Below are positions 7,518 to 16,565 of a stretch of 47,443 nt of DNA, in pieces. The notes under the pieces are model-generated. The model was not told the origin of the DNA, made no database searches, and worked only from the letters and a program-made list of their open reading frames with translations. The stretch covers positions 1-47,443 of the forward strand of contig NZ_FPJZ01000019.1 in the NCBI RefSeq assembly GCF_900119485.1, given 5' to 3'. Each line of letters begins with the position of its first letter. Position 1 is the first letter of the stretch. The DNA is from Thermoactinomyces sp. DSM 45891 (lineage in GTDB: Bacteria; Bacillota; Bacilli; Thermoactinomycetales; Thermoactinomycetaceae). The position numbers and the translations under genes are program-made.

Positions 7518-9170
7518 TTACATCATTCCACCCATGCCGCCCATACCGCCCATGCCGCCCATACCGGCTGCCGCATCTGGACCTTTGTTTTCTTCTGGTT
7601 TATCTACTACCACTGCTTCTGTTGTAAGTACAATAGCTGCTACAGACGCTGCATTTTGTAGCGCAGAGCGAGTTACTTTAGCAGGATCTACTACGCCCGC
7701 TTGGATCATATTTACCCATTCGCCAGAAAGTGCATTGAAGCCAATGCCTACTTCTTCACGTTTGAGGCGTTCTACAATTACAGAGCCTTCTAAACCTGCA
7801 TTGTCAGCGATTTGACGAATTGGTTCTTCAAGAGCACGTTTGATGATGCTTACACCTGTTTTCTCATCGCCCATAACATAAGAAGCTTCAAGCTCTTCAA
7901 CCGCACGAATCGCGTTTACAAGGGCAGTACCACCACCTGCTACGATCCCTTCTTCTACTGCTGCACGAGTTGCGTTCAATGCATCCTCGATACGAAGCTT
8001 TTTCTCTTTAAGCTCGGTTTCGGTTGCTGCACCTACTTTAATTACTGCAACGCCACCTGCTAGTTTCGCGAGGCGCTCTTGAAGTTTTTCTTTGTCAAAC
8101 TCAGAAGAGGTGTCTTCGATTTGTTGACGAATTTGGCCAACACGTGCTTTGATTTCACCTTGATCACCAGAACCATCTACGATAATGGTGTCTTCTTTGT
8201 TAACCCGTACTTGACGTGCACGACCCAGAACTTCAGGTCCCACTGATTTAAGATCTAGACCGATCTCTTCTGTTACGACTTGAGCACCTGTTAATGCCGC
8301 AATGTCTTGTAGCATAGCTTTACGACGGTCACCGAAGCCAGGAGCTTTTACAGCTACAGCAGTGAAAGTTCCGCGTAGTTTGTTTACTACGAGCATTGCC
8401 AACGCTTCGCCTTCTACATCTTCCGCGATGATGAGTAGTTGACGGCCTTGTTGTGCTACTTTTTCAAGGATTGGTAGGATGTCTTGAACAGAGCTGATTT
8501 TCTTATCTGTAATCAAGATAACTGGCTCTTCGAGTACCGCTTCCATCTTATCTGCATCTGTAACCATGTATGGAGAAATATATCCACGATCAAATTGCAT
8601 ACCTTCTACCACTTCAAGCTCAGTGTTAAAGCCTTTGGATTCTTCCACGGTAATAACGCCGTCTTTACCCACGCGCTCCATGGCTTCTGCAATCAATTGA
8701 CCTACTTCATCATCGTTTGCAGAAATAGCAGCTACTTGTGCAATAGACTCTTTTCCTTCGATTGGTTGAGAAATACGGCCAATTTCTTCTACCGCTTTAC
8801 GAACTGCTTTATCAATCCCTTTGCGGACGATCATTGGGTTTGCACCAGAGGTAACGTTTTTCAAACCTTCACGAATGATCGCTTGAGCCAGTACGGTTGC
8901 AGTCGTTGTACCATCACCTGCTACATCGTTCGTTTTGGTTGCTACTTCTTTTACAAGTTGTGCACCCAAGTTTTCGGTCGGATCTTCTAATTCGATTTCT
9001 TTTGCAATGGTTACGCCGTCATTCGTGATAAGCGGGGAACCAAATTTTCTCTCGAGTACTACGTTACGACCTTTTGGTCCAAGGGTTACTTTCACTGCAT
9101 CAGCCAATGCATCTACACCACGTAGCATTGCACGGCGAGCATCTTCACTAAATTGAATGTTTTTAGCCAT
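7518..9170 (-). CDS. groL: Chaperonin GroEL
   Basis: 550 aa, the normal length of 60-kDa chaperonins, which fold proteins in ATP-driven double rings capped by GroES. Visible hallmarks: KVTLGPKGRNVVLE near residue 28, the nucleotide-binding VAGDGTTTATVLA (about 85-97), the type I signature AAVEEGIVAGGGTAL (about 404-418) and the flexible glycine/methionine tail of repeated GGM. It follows groES by 60 bases in the same operon and falls under the CIRCE element upstream of groES. Confidence 0.98.
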   Translation of the reverse strand: MAKNIQFSEDARRAMLRGVDALADAVKVTLGPKGRNVVLERKFGSPLITNDGVTIAKEIELEDPTENLGAQLVKEVATKTNDVAGDGTTTATVLAQAIIREGLKNVTSGANPMIVRKGIDKAVRKAVEEIGRISQPIEGKESIAQVAAISANDDEVGQLIAEAMERVGKDGVITVEESKGFNTELEVVEGMQFDRGYISPYMVTDADKMEAVLEEPVILITDKKISSVQDILPILEKVAQQGRQLLIIAEDVEGEALAMLVVNKLRGTFTAVAVKAPGFGDRRKAMLQDIAALTGAQVVTEEIGLDLKSVGPEVLGRARQVRVNKEDTIIVDGSGDQGEIKARVGQIRQQIEDTSSEFDKEKLQERLAKLAGGVAVIKVGAATETELKEKKLRIEDALNATRAAVEEGIVAGGGTALVNAIRAVEELEASYVMGDEKTGVSIIKRALEEPIRQIADNAGLEGSVIVERLKREEVGIGFNALSGEWVNMIQAGVVDPAKVTRSALQNAASVAAIVLTTEAVVVDKPEENKGPDAAAGMGGMGGMGGMGGMM

Positions 9171-9230
9171 TCTTTTTATCCCCTTTCGTTATGTAAATAA
9201 AGAATTTAGTAGTCTTACTTTTATAATCTA

Positions 9231-9515
9231 TTAATCAACGATTGCAAGAATATCACTTTCACGAAGGATCAAGTATTCTTTTTCACCGTACTTCACTTCG
9301 GTACCAGCGTACTTGGAGAAAATAACCGTATTACCTACTCCTACTTCTAGTGGAAAACGATTTCCTTTTTCGTCAATACGACCAGAACCTACTGCTACGA
9401 TGTGGCCCTCTTGTGGCTTCTCTTTTGCAGACTCAGGAAGGACAAGACCACTTACTGTTTTTTCCTCACGAGCTACTGCTTCTAACACGACACGATCACC
9501 TAATGGCTTAATCAT
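9231..9515 (-). CDS. groES: Co-chaperonin GroES
   Basis: 94 aa from the chosen ATG. The start MIKPLGDRVVLEAV is the canonical GroES N-terminus and has GGAGG eight bases upstream; the frame is open to 9560 but that extension overlaps the CIRCE operator. The mobile loop (EKTVSGLVLPESAKEKPQEG) and the C-terminal YLILRESDILAIVD are intact. It caps the GroEL ring. First gene of the groES-groEL operon. Confidence 0.98.
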   Translation of the reverse strand: MIKPLGDRVVLEAVAREEKTVSGLVLPESAKEKPQEGHIVAVGSGRIDEKGNRFPLEVGVGNTVIFSKYAGTEVKYGEKEYLILRESDILAIVD

Positions 9516-9553
9516 GGGCAAATAACCTCCTTCAAAATAGATCCTTTTCTTAA

Positions 9554-9580
9554 TTAGCACTCACCCTAAGCGAGTGCTAA
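9554..9580 (-). promoter_or_regulatory. CIRCE operator (HrcA binding site)
   Basis: TTAGCACTC, 9-base spacer, GAGTGCTAA: a perfect CIRCE inverted repeat. HrcA binds it to repress class I heat-shock genes. It overlaps the transcript start region of groES. Confidence 0.97.
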
Positions 9581-9591
9581 TAACACTTATA

Positions 9592-9620
9592 ATGATAGTA
9601 AGTTTGAACCAATTTTGCAA
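9592..9620 (-). promoter_or_regulatory. groESL sigma-A promoter
   Basis: Minus-strand TTGCAA (9620-9615), 17-base spacer, TATCAT (9597-9592), directly upstream of CIRCE as usual for HrcA-controlled operons. Confidence 0.65.
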
Positions 9621-9632
9621 GCATTTTTGATG

Positions 9633-9672
9633 AAAAAAATAAGAGCAAATTCCTTAAATTAGGAACTGCTCT
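9633..9672 (-). terminator. Terminator overlapping the tatC stop codon
   Basis: Minus-strand AGAGCAGTTCC and GGAATTTGCTCT form a stem, then TATTTTTTT. The 5' arm contains the last tatC codons and its stop. Confidence 0.8.
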
Positions 9673-10435
9673 CACTATGATCCTCCTCTACCTCTTCACC
9701 TTCCCAACTTTTCTCTTCGGTTTCTATACGTTTATATTGCCATATTGAAATAAGAACACTAATTTCATACAGAATAATTAATGGGATTGCAATTACCAAA
9801 TTGGCGATAATGGTTGGCGGAGCAACTAGGGTAGATATCACCACCATAGCAAAATACGCAACACGGCGAATTTTGTGTAGCAGACTCGGAGTAATGAGCT
9901 TCAGTCTAGTTAAAAACAACACGACTACAGGTAGTTCAAACAATAATGCGAGTGGAACAATCACATTGACCATAAAGTCAAAGTATTGATAAACCCCATA
10001 CATCTCCATGACATTCATTTGTTTGGATAAGTTAGCCATGAATTGATATAACATAGGAAAGACCACATAGTATCCAAATGCAAGTCCACCCAAAAACAGA
10101 AAAAAGGACGCAGGTATGTAAAGACCTGCATTTTTCTGCTCATGCGAGCGTAACCCTGGCTTTACAAATTGCCATATATGATACAAAATCACGGGCAGAG
10201 TAAAGATCATCGAACAGATCATGGCAATCTGTACATATACCATCAAAGGGTCACTAGGACTAAATGCATGTATAGGCACATTGGCACCAATCGCATCATT
10301 TTTAATAAATTCAAATAGGTCCGTGGCATAAATAAAACTTACAATAAGCGATACGAGAAAAGTAAGCAGAACCCAGATAATCCGTCGCCGTAGCTCTGTC
10401 AAATGTTCGGTAAGTGGTTGTGTCTCTTCGTTCAT
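9659..10435 (-). CDS. tatC: Twin-arginine translocase subunit TatC
   Basis: 258 aa with six membrane helices. TatC is the receptor that recognises twin-arginine signal peptides of folded proteins. The conserved N-terminus (LTEHLTELRRRI, about residues 8-19) and the cytoplasmic/periplasmic motif KPGLRSHEQKN are intact, as is the acidic C-terminal tail. It follows rex by 34 bases in the same direction. In B. subtilis a tatA gene lies between rex and tatC; here there is no room for one, so the partner TatA must be encoded elsewhere. Confidence 0.96.
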   Translation of the reverse strand: MNEETQPLTEHLTELRRRIIWVLLTFLVSLIVSFIYATDLFEFIKNDAIGANVPIHAFSPSDPLMVYVQIAMICSMIFTLPVILYHIWQFVKPGLRSHEQKNAGLYIPASFFLFLGGLAFGYYVVFPMLYQFMANLSKQMNVMEMYGVYQYFDFMVNVIVPLALLFELPVVVLFLTRLKLITPSLLHKIRRVAYFAMVVISTLVAPPTIIANLVIAIPLIILYEISVLISIWQYKRIETEEKSWEGEEVEEDHSESSS

Positions 10436-10469
10436 ATATATTCCCTTCTAACTATAATCTCGAAGGCAA

Positions 10470-11102
10470 TTAGCTTCGTTTATTTGCTACCTCTTCCAAG
10501 CTTTCTTCCGCATCTTCATCGGCTGGATATTTCTTCAAGAAGTAAATTAATGTCTGCAATTCAGAGGTTAAATCGATGTGGTGTATGCGAACGGGCGGGG
10601 GTGCCGTAATGCGTGCAGGGGTAGTCTGAGCCACATTTACAGGAACTGTAAGAATCGCAACTTCCACATGATGTAAGGAGATGATCTCCGATAACCGATC
10701 CATTCCAAAGATAGTAATCCCATCGATATCCTTCCCAATTTTCGCAGCATCTTCATCAAATCCAGCGACAATCTTGGTATTATGGCTTCGATAAAAATTA
10801 TATCTTAATAGGGCAGTTCCTAAATTTCCTACTCCTACTAATACTACATTGGTTACTTCATCTTGTTTTAAAAAATCTCGTAAAAATTGCAATAGATATG
10901 TGACATTATATCCATATCCCTTCTTGCCTAATTCCCCTAGATAAGAAAAATCACGACGAATGGTTGCTGGATCAATCTGCAAAGCTTCGCTGAGATCAGC
11001 AGAAGAGATCCGTTGTTTTCCGATGGCATGTAGCTTTTCAAGATACCGATAATAGAGCGGTAACCGTTTCGCCGTCACCTGCGGAATTTTTTGATCTGAC
11101 AT
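10470..11102 (-). CDS. rex: Redox-sensing transcriptional repressor Rex
   Basis: 210 aa. An N-terminal winged helix (LPLYYRYLEKL ... ISSADLSEALQIDPATIRRDFSYLGELGKKGYGY, residues 15-64) is followed by a Rossmann domain with VVLVGVGNLGTALLRYNF (about 82-99) that binds NADH/NAD+. Rex represses fermentation and respiration genes until NADH rises. ATG preceded by GGGAGGGG. In the same order as in B. subtilis (rex-tat). A promoter is visible upstream; I could not find a convincing Rex operator in the intergenic region. Confidence 0.96.
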   Translation of the reverse strand: MSDQKIPQVTAKRLPLYYRYLEKLHAIGKQRISSADLSEALQIDPATIRRDFSYLGELGKKGYGYNVTYLLQFLRDFLKQDEVTNVVLVGVGNLGTALLRYNFYRSHNTKIVAGFDEDAAKIGKDIDGITIFGMDRLSEIISLHHVEVAILTVPVNVAQTTPARITAPPPVRIHHIDLTSELQTLIYFLKKYPADEDAEESLEEVANKRS

Positions 11103-11141
11103 AAGACCCCTCCCGGCTCATTTCGTTACTGATCCTGTATA

Positions 11142-11170
11142 TTTATAACATCTTATTTTAACTATACCAA
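11142..11170 (-). promoter_or_regulatory. Promoter of rex-tatC
   Basis: Minus-strand TTGGTA (11170-11165), 17-base spacer, TATAAA (11147-11142), about 40 bases upstream of the rex start. Confidence 0.55.
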
Positions 11171-11181
11171 ATTCTGATACA

Positions 11182-11763
11182 TCAAAGTGAAAACAGTTTT
11201 GTAAAAGTACAGACATAATTCATCTTACAATCATGCGTCTCGGGATATACCGTTTCTAACAAGTTTTCACTATCCCAAATCCCTAATCGGACAATATGAG
11301 GAAACTTCGCAAAGAATCGATCGTAATAACCTGCTCCATATCCGAGGCGATATCCCTTCTGATCAAATCCAACACCCGGGACCAAAGCTAGCTGAATCAT
11401 TCGCGGATCAACCTCACGACCTAGTTCTTCGACAGGTTCCATAATCCCATAAGCGCCCTTTCTTAACTCACTGCTACATCGAACTTCAAAAAATTTTATA
11501 TTCTTCGTCTCTGGGTATGACTTCGGAAAAACTACTTTCTTCCTGTTCTCCCATGCATTTTCGATAACCTCATCCACATTTACTTCATTACGAAACGAAG
11601 CATATACCGCAATGATATCGCTATTTATATATCCATTCCAGTGTACAATCCGTTCACAAATTTGCTGTGCCATCTGCCTAGAATCCTCTTCAGAACGGTA
11701 CCTTCTCTTTTCTAATAGTTCAGCTCGTAACGTTTGTTTATTGGAATAAGAGTCCGTCAACAT
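11182..11763 (-). CDS. 5-formyltetrahydrofolate cyclo-ligase family protein
   Basis: 193 aa, typical length. The enzyme uses ATP to convert 5-formyl-THF to 5,10-methenyl-THF in folate metabolism. Family motifs: NKQTLRAELLEKRRYRS near the N-terminus, VFPKSYPETKNIKFFEV, and the strongly conserved LALVPGVGFDQKGYRLGYGAGYYDRF (about residues 125-150) of the active site. Starts at ATG after GGGGGGAAT. It is read away from the plus-strand ABC-F gene and stands alone. Confidence 0.93.
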   Translation of the reverse strand: MLTDSYSNKQTLRAELLEKRRYRSEEDSRQMAQQICERIVHWNGYINSDIIAVYASFRNEVNVDEVIENAWENRKKVVFPKSYPETKNIKFFEVRCSSELRKGAYGIMEPVEELGREVDPRMIQLALVPGVGFDQKGYRLGYGAGYYDRFFAKFPHIVRLGIWDSENLLETVYPETHDCKMNYVCTFTKLFSL

Positions 11764-11870
11764 ATTCCCCCCACTCTCCTTCTCGTACCCACATTGTACA
11801 TGAAAAATCGTAAATCGGTTTGCCCTTCGTTTTCTCCTCTATTACACTAAGGAAAGATGAGGTGGAGATC

Positions 11871-13790
11871 ATGTTAATACAAGCAAAGAATATATATAAA
11901 TCATTCGGCGAAAACGAAGTCTTGCAAGACATTCAACTACAGATTAATCCACAAGAAAAAGTAGGATTAATTGGTGCAAATGGAGCTGGCAAATCAACCT
12001 TATTAAAAATCATGATCGGCCAACTACTCCCGGACCAAGGTGAAATGATCGTTGGAAGAAAAGCGCAAATTGGCTATCTAGCACAACAGACAGGCCTTCA
12101 GTCCGAGCGGTCTATCTGGGATGAAGTATTACAAGTATTCGCCCCTATACTGGCTATCGAACAAAAAATACGCACACTAGAAGCCGAGATAAGCAAAGAA
12201 GAAATCTATTCAAATGAAGATCAATATCAACGATATCTCCGTCAATATGGGAGTTATCAAGAAGAATTTGAACAAGTTGGCGGTTACTCATACGAAGCAA
12301 AAATGCGTGGTGCCTTACATGGACTGGGCTTAGGTCATTTAGATGTTCATCACACGAAGATTAGTGAGATTAGTGGCGGACAAAAAACACGGGTTTCCTT
12401 AGCTAAAATGCTTTTAGAGGAACCTGATCTATTGATTTTAGACGAGCCAACTAACTATCTCGACCTACAAGCTACTGAATGGCTGGAGCAGGCATTAAAA
12501 AATTATCCAGGAGCACTTCTTATCGTCTCCCACGATCGCTTTTTCCTAGACCAACTCGTACAAGTAATCTATGAAATCGAACGGAGCAAAGCGACTCGTT
12601 ACGTTGGCAACTACTCACAATATGTTGTTAAAAAAGAAGAACGAGCCTTAACCTATGAAAAACTGTATGAACAGCAACAAAAAGAGATCAAGAAACTGGA
12701 AGAGTTTGTTCAGAAAAATATTGCTCGAGCAACTACGACAAAGCGTGCACAAAGTCGTAGAAAAACATTAGAGAGGATGGAGAGACTGGATATACCCGAA
12801 TCCGCCCTCAAGCAAGCATCCATCCGATTTGAAACCTCTGTTACCAGCGGGAAAGAAGTCCTCCTAGCAAAAAATCTCTCTGTTGGATACGAACAGCCGC
12901 TCATTCAAGATCTCTCTTTTCGTGTAAGCCGAGGAGAACGGATCGCCCTACTTGGGCCAAATGGGACAGGAAAGTCTACCTTGCTGAAAACGATCGCAAG
13001 TCAACTGTCTCCTCTAACCGGAGATCTTCAGTTTGGTACCAATGTAGAAGTTGATTACTATGATCAAGAACAAAAACTGCTTACCTATGATAAAAGCGTG
13101 CTAGATGAAATATGGGACGATTACCCTACACTGGATCAAACCATCATCCGTTCCCATCTCGGTCAATTTTTGTTTCAAGGAGATGATGTATACAAGCTTG
13201 TTAAAGACCTGAGCGGTGGTGAACGCGCTAGACTCTCCCTAGTTAAATTATTGCTTAATCAGGCCAATTTCCTTCTAATGGATGAGCCGACTAACCATCT
13301 AGATCTAGCAACTAAGGAGCGACTCGAATCAGCACTCGAAGAGTATCCTGGAACCATTCTCTTTGTCTCTCATGACCGCTATTTCATCAGGCGACTGTCC
13401 AATCGAGTATGGGAATTAGCACCTGATGGAATCACTGCTTATGATGGAGACTACGATTGGTACCTAGAGAAAAAAGCACTCGAACAATTTGAAGAAACTC
13501 TTTCACCCAAAAACGAAGAACCCCTACCAAAAGGAGACGCCTACCAACATCGCAAACAGAGCAAAGAAGAACAACGGCGTCTAAAACAGCATCAGCGCGA
13601 ACTACAAGAACTAGAGCAAACCATTACGATACTAGAGTCAAGAATTACAGATATCCAAGCAGAGATGTGCAAGGAAGAAGTTTTTTCGGATCCTCAAAGA
13701 AGTAGCTCTCTGCAGAAAGAACTGCAATCCTTAGAGGAACAACTCCTTGTCAAAACCGATGAATGGACTGAATTAGCTGATCAGACTTAG
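11871..13790 (+). CDS. ydiF: ABC-F family ATPase, YdiF-like
   Basis: 639 aa from the chosen ATG (the frame is open 17 codons further, but MLIQAKNIYKSFGE has GAGGTGG upstream). Two ABC ATPase domains without membrane segments: Walker A GANGAGKST and GPNGTGKST, signatures ISGGQKTR and LSGGERAR, Walker B LLILDEPTNYLD and LLMDEPTNHLD. The linker between domains (residues ~245-300) is the coiled P-site motif of ABC-F proteins, and the C-terminus is a charged coiled coil. ABC-F proteins act on ribosomes in translation or antibiotic protection. Same position as B. subtilis ydiF, converging on tsaD. Confidence 0.93.
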   Translation: MLIQAKNIYKSFGENEVLQDIQLQINPQEKVGLIGANGAGKSTLLKIMIGQLLPDQGEMIVGRKAQIGYLAQQTGLQSERSIWDEVLQVFAPILAIEQKIRTLEAEISKEEIYSNEDQYQRYLRQYGSYQEEFEQVGGYSYEAKMRGALHGLGLGHLDVHHTKISEISGGQKTRVSLAKMLLEEPDLLILDEPTNYLDLQATEWLEQALKNYPGALLIVSHDRFFLDQLVQVIYEIERSKATRYVGNYSQYVVKKEERALTYEKLYEQQQKEIKKLEEFVQKNIARATTTKRAQSRRKTLERMERLDIPESALKQASIRFETSVTSGKEVLLAKNLSVGYEQPLIQDLSFRVSRGERIALLGPNGTGKSTLLKTIASQLSPLTGDLQFGTNVEVDYYDQEQKLLTYDKSVLDEIWDDYPTLDQTIIRSHLGQFLFQGDDVYKLVKDLSGGERARLSLVKLLLNQANFLLMDEPTNHLDLATKERLESALEEYPGTILFVSHDRYFIRRLSNRVWELAPDGITAYDGDYDWYLEKKALEQFEETLSPKNEEPLPKGDAYQHRKQSKEEQRRLKQHQRELQELEQTITILESRITDIQAEMCKEEVFSDPQRSSSLQKELQSLEEQLLVKTDEWTELADQT

Positions 13791-13831
13791 TTATCCACAA
13801 AGTTATCCACAGGTTATTCACTTTATCCACA
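13791..13831. promoter_or_regulatory. Cluster of DnaA boxes
   Basis: Three perfect copies of the DnaA box TTATCCACA at 13791-13799, 13803-13811 and 13823-13831, plus a near copy TTATTCACT at 13814-13822, all in the same orientation directly after the ydiF stop codon. DnaA boxes in tandem outside oriC titrate or regulate the initiator. Confidence 0.85.
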
Positions 13832-13836
13832 TATAT

Positions 13837-13873
13837 AAAAACAGCGTACAAGCTTAGGGTGTACGCTGTTTTT
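13837..13873. terminator. Bidirectional terminator between ydiF and tsaD
   Basis: AAAAACAGCGTACA (13837-13850) pairs perfectly with TGTACGCTGTTTTT (13860-13873); A and T runs on both flanks suit termination on both strands. Confidence 0.88.
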
Positions 13874-13884
13874 ATAAGATAAAC

Positions 13885-14904
13885 TTATTTTATTAATGGT
13901 AATCCTGGATTGGCATTAAGAGTTAAATCTGCAAATTTTCCCTCATAATATAAATAAGTACCTGCCGCAGCGATCATAGCCGCGTTATCTGTGCAGAGCT
14001 CAAGCGGCGGGATTCGCAACGTAACCCCTTCTTCCTCTGCACGCTTCATAAGCCTGACACGTAGCCCACTATTCGCAGAGACTCCCCCTGCAAGAAGTAA
14101 TTGCTTGACACCATTCTGTTTTACAGCGCGGAATGCCTTTTCTACCAGCACGTCTAAAACAGCCGCTTGAAAACTAGCTGATAGATCTTCTTGACGGACC
14201 TCCTCCCCTTTTCGCTCGGCCTTCTGCATCAATTGCATTACGGATGATTTTAGACCACTAAAGCTAAAGTCTAATGAATCAGGCTCTAACCATGCACGAG
14301 GTAAGTCATAAATAGCCTTCCCTTGTGCTGACAAGCGGTCAATTTGCGGCCCTCCTGGATAAGGCAAACCCATAAACCTGGCCACTTTATCAAACGCTTC
14401 CCCTGCGGCATCATCTCGTGTTTGTCCCAATCTTACAAAATGAAGGTGATTCTCCATATAGATTAACTCCGTATGCCCACCTGACACTACAAGCGCCACT
14501 AATGGAAATTCAAGCGGCGTTACTAGATGATTAGCGTAAATATGTCCCGCTATATGGTGAACCGGTACAAGTGGTAGTTTTAAAGCATACGCCAATGCCT
14601 TCGCACTCGCCACACCAATTAATAAGGCCCCCACTAATCCTGGGCCTTGCGTTACAGCAATTGCATCCAATCTCTCCTTGGTTACATTTGCTTCGGCTAA
14701 CGCCTGTTCAATAATGATCGTAATTCTCTCCACATGGCGCCTGGAAGCAACTTCAGGAACAACCCCTCCAAAGCGACGATGTACATCCATCTGCGAAGAA
14801 ATGACATTTGATAGGACTTTCGTCCCATTTTTCACTACAGCCACAGACGTTTCATCACAACTTGTCTCAATTCCTAAAATTAGACTATTTTTTTTATAAC
14901 TCAT
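13885..14904 (-). CDS. tsaD: tRNA N6-adenosine threonylcarbamoyltransferase TsaD
   Basis: 339 aa from the ATG at 14904, which overlaps the rimI stop as ATGA; a GTG at 14919 is also in frame. TsaD, with TsaB and TsaE, transfers threonylcarbamoyl to A37 of ANN-decoding tRNAs (t6A). Seen: ILGIETSCDETSVAVV at the N-terminus, the metal-binding HxxxH in VPVHHIAGHIYAN (about residues 107-119), and the ASKH-fold ATP motif LVVSGGHTELIYM. C-terminal LLAGGVSANSGLR is intact. Last gene of tsaE-tsaB-rimI-tsaD, in B. subtilis ydiB-E order. Confidence 0.97.
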   Translation of the reverse strand: MSYKKNSLILGIETSCDETSVAVVKNGTKVLSNVISSQMDVHRRFGGVVPEVASRRHVERITIIIEQALAEANVTKERLDAIAVTQGPGLVGALLIGVASAKALAYALKLPLVPVHHIAGHIYANHLVTPLEFPLVALVVSGGHTELIYMENHLHFVRLGQTRDDAAGEAFDKVARFMGLPYPGGPQIDRLSAQGKAIYDLPRAWLEPDSLDFSFSGLKSSVMQLMQKAERKGEEVRQEDLSASFQAAVLDVLVEKAFRAVKQNGVKQLLLAGGVSANSGLRVRLMKRAEEEGVTLRIPPLELCTDNAAMIAAAGTYLYYEGKFADLTLNANPGLPLIK

Positions 14905-15365
14905 TTGTATGTCACCCACATTATCAAGGCATCTTCTTTATTATCGGAATAGTAATTAGGTCGTAACCCCGTTACCTCGAAATCTAACTTTTTGTATAGC
15001 TGCTGAGCAATCTGATTAGAGGCTCGTACTTCTAACGTCATTTTCTCCGCCCCATATAGCGTAGAAAACTCCATCGCATACCGAAGCAACAACTCTCCAA
15101 ATCCCTTCCCACGACATCTAGAGTGAACGGCAATATTCGTAATATGTGCCTCATCAATAATCACCCACATCCCGCAATATCCTACCACAGTCCCTTCTAT
15201 TTCTAACACGAGATACCGTGCAAATGGATTCGTCGTCAACTCATCTCGAAAAGCTTGTCCTGTCCATGGATGCGGGAAAGCATCTCGTTCCACATCCAAC
15301 ACCTGAGGGATATCGTCCACTACCATCGAACGAAATTGAATCTGGATCTCCTGCTCAATTGACAT
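14901..15365 (-). CDS. rimI: Ribosomal-protein S18 alanine N-acetyltransferase RimI-like
   Basis: 154 aa GNAT protein. Acetyl-CoA loop SRCRGKGFGELLLRYAM (about residues 92-108, RGKGFG) and the C-terminal LEVRASNQIAQQLYKKLDFEVTGLRPNYYSDNKEDALIM typical of RimI. RimI acetylates the N-terminus of ribosomal protein S18 in E. coli; Bacillus substrates are less clear. It lies between tsaB (13-base gap) and tsaD (4-base overlap), its usual place. Confidence 0.93.
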   Translation of the reverse strand: MSIEQEIQIQFRSMVVDDIPQVLDVERDAFPHPWTGQAFRDELTTNPFARYLVLEIEGTVVGYCGMWVIIDEAHITNIAVHSRCRGKGFGELLLRYAMEFSTLYGAEKMTLEVRASNQIAQQLYKKLDFEVTGLRPNYYSDNKEDALIMWVTYK

Positions 15366-15378
15366 CGGTTCCTGTCCC

Positions 15379-16086
15379 CTACTTTTGCTTTTTTAACCAA
15401 TTTGCCTCTGCTTCCGTTACTTGAAGATAATTGAGTGCAAATTGCTGACCAAGTGGTTCTTCTCCACGAAGGATTCGTTGCAAGCTCATTTCACCTAATT
15501 CAGAAGCACGAGGTAGATTCTCGGGTGGACTTCCAAAATAAGCATTCTCATTTAGAGTTTCTTCCATGATACTCCGAAATTTGCTCACATCATCACCTAA
15601 GAACAAGATCGGCTCATTCAGTCGCTTACATTGTTCTAGTAGGTCTGTTATCTCCAATACTTGTTGTCCTAGTACTTCGCTAACTCCCGAAGCATTCGAA
15701 CGATAAACGCCTGTATAAACACGATTTCGGCGTGCATCAAGTAACGGAACGATCAACCCCGGAAACCGTTTCCCATTCATCGCTAGCACCGATAAACTAG
15801 ACTCTGCATATAGCGGGAGATCGTGAGTCCAAGCCAATGTTTTGGCTGTCGTAACACCAATCCGAATCCCCGTATAAGAGCCCGGTCCTGATGTAACACT
15901 AATAGCCGTGATCTCTTGGAGTTCAATGGAGAGGTCTTTCAATAATCCAGCTACCGTAGGCATAAGACGCTCCGAATGGGTTTTATATAGATTGTTTGTT
16001 ACCTCTCCCAATACCTTTCCTTCTTCAACTACTGCGACACCGAGAACTAACGTGGAGGTATCGATTGCTAAGATTTTCAATCCCAC
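15379..16086 (-). CDS. tsaB: t6A synthesis scaffold protein TsaB
   Basis: 235 aa. ASKH-fold paralogue of TsaD with KILAIDTSTLVLGVAVVEEGKVLGE at the N-terminus and the diagnostic ITAISVTSGPGSYTGIRIG (about residues 57-75). It has no catalytic metal site and serves as the TsaD-TsaE platform. GTG start; the first ten bases overlap the end of tsaE, indicating translational coupling. Confidence 0.95.
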   Translation of the reverse strand: MGLKILAIDTSTLVLGVAVVEEGKVLGEVTNNLYKTHSERLMPTVAGLLKDLSIELQEITAISVTSGPGSYTGIRIGVTTAKTLAWTHDLPLYAESSLSVLAMNGKRFPGLIVPLLDARRNRVYTGVYRSNASGVSEVLGQQVLEITDLLEQCKRLNEPILFLGDDVSKFRSIMEETLNENAYFGSPPENLPRASELGEMSLQRILRGEEPLGQQFALNYLQVTEAEANWLKKQK

Positions 16087-16535
16087 GACACATCCTTCGC
16101 CAAACGCTTTGCACGTTCACTATTAATTGGAAACGAAATACTCCTCGTTCCATCCTCTTGCACCTCAAATGAGAACGAAATCGTATCATCGGGCAAAATT
16201 TCCTGGATTATGGATGCCCACTCAATAACACAAATCCCGTCCCCATAAAAATATTCTTCTAGACCTAGATCACTCTCAATGCCATCTAAACGATACACAT
16301 CCATATGATATAGAGGCAAACGCCCTTGATACTCTTTTATCACAGTAAATGTAGGACTATCCACATACCTCTCTATTTCTAAGCCCTTCGCTAATCCCTG
16401 ACAAAAAGTTGTTTTTCCTGCTCCAAGCCCACCTTCTAGAGCAAAAACATCCCCTTCTTGCACATGAGAAGCGAGGCTCCTTGCAAGAAGCCTCGTCTCT
16501 TCTCCAGAGGTAGTATGCCATATCTTCTTTTCCAA
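16077..16535 (-). CDS. tsaE: t6A synthesis ATPase TsaE
   Basis: 152 aa P-loop ATPase. Walker A in FALEGGLGAGKTTFCQGLAKGL (GGLGAGKTT, about residues 35-43), then the SPTFTVIKEYQG and LYHMDVYRL motifs of the family, and the VIEWA segment near residue 124. TsaE cycles the TsaBD complex during t6A synthesis. The start is TTG with AGGTGAG five bases upstream. First gene of the operon. Confidence 0.95.
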   Translation of the reverse strand: MEKKIWHTTSGEETRLLARSLASHVQEGDVFALEGGLGAGKTTFCQGLAKGLEIERYVDSPTFTVIKEYQGRLPLYHMDVYRLDGIESDLGLEEYFYGDGICVIEWASIIQEILPDDTISFSFEVQEDGTRSISFPINSERAKRLAKDVSWD

Positions 16536-16565
16536 TTCATCTCACCTACTCATCTATCTGAACTC

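Noticed and set aside
8484..8990. 168-codon plus-strand ORF inside groEL
   Set aside because: Antisense shadow of the strongly conserved groEL gene.
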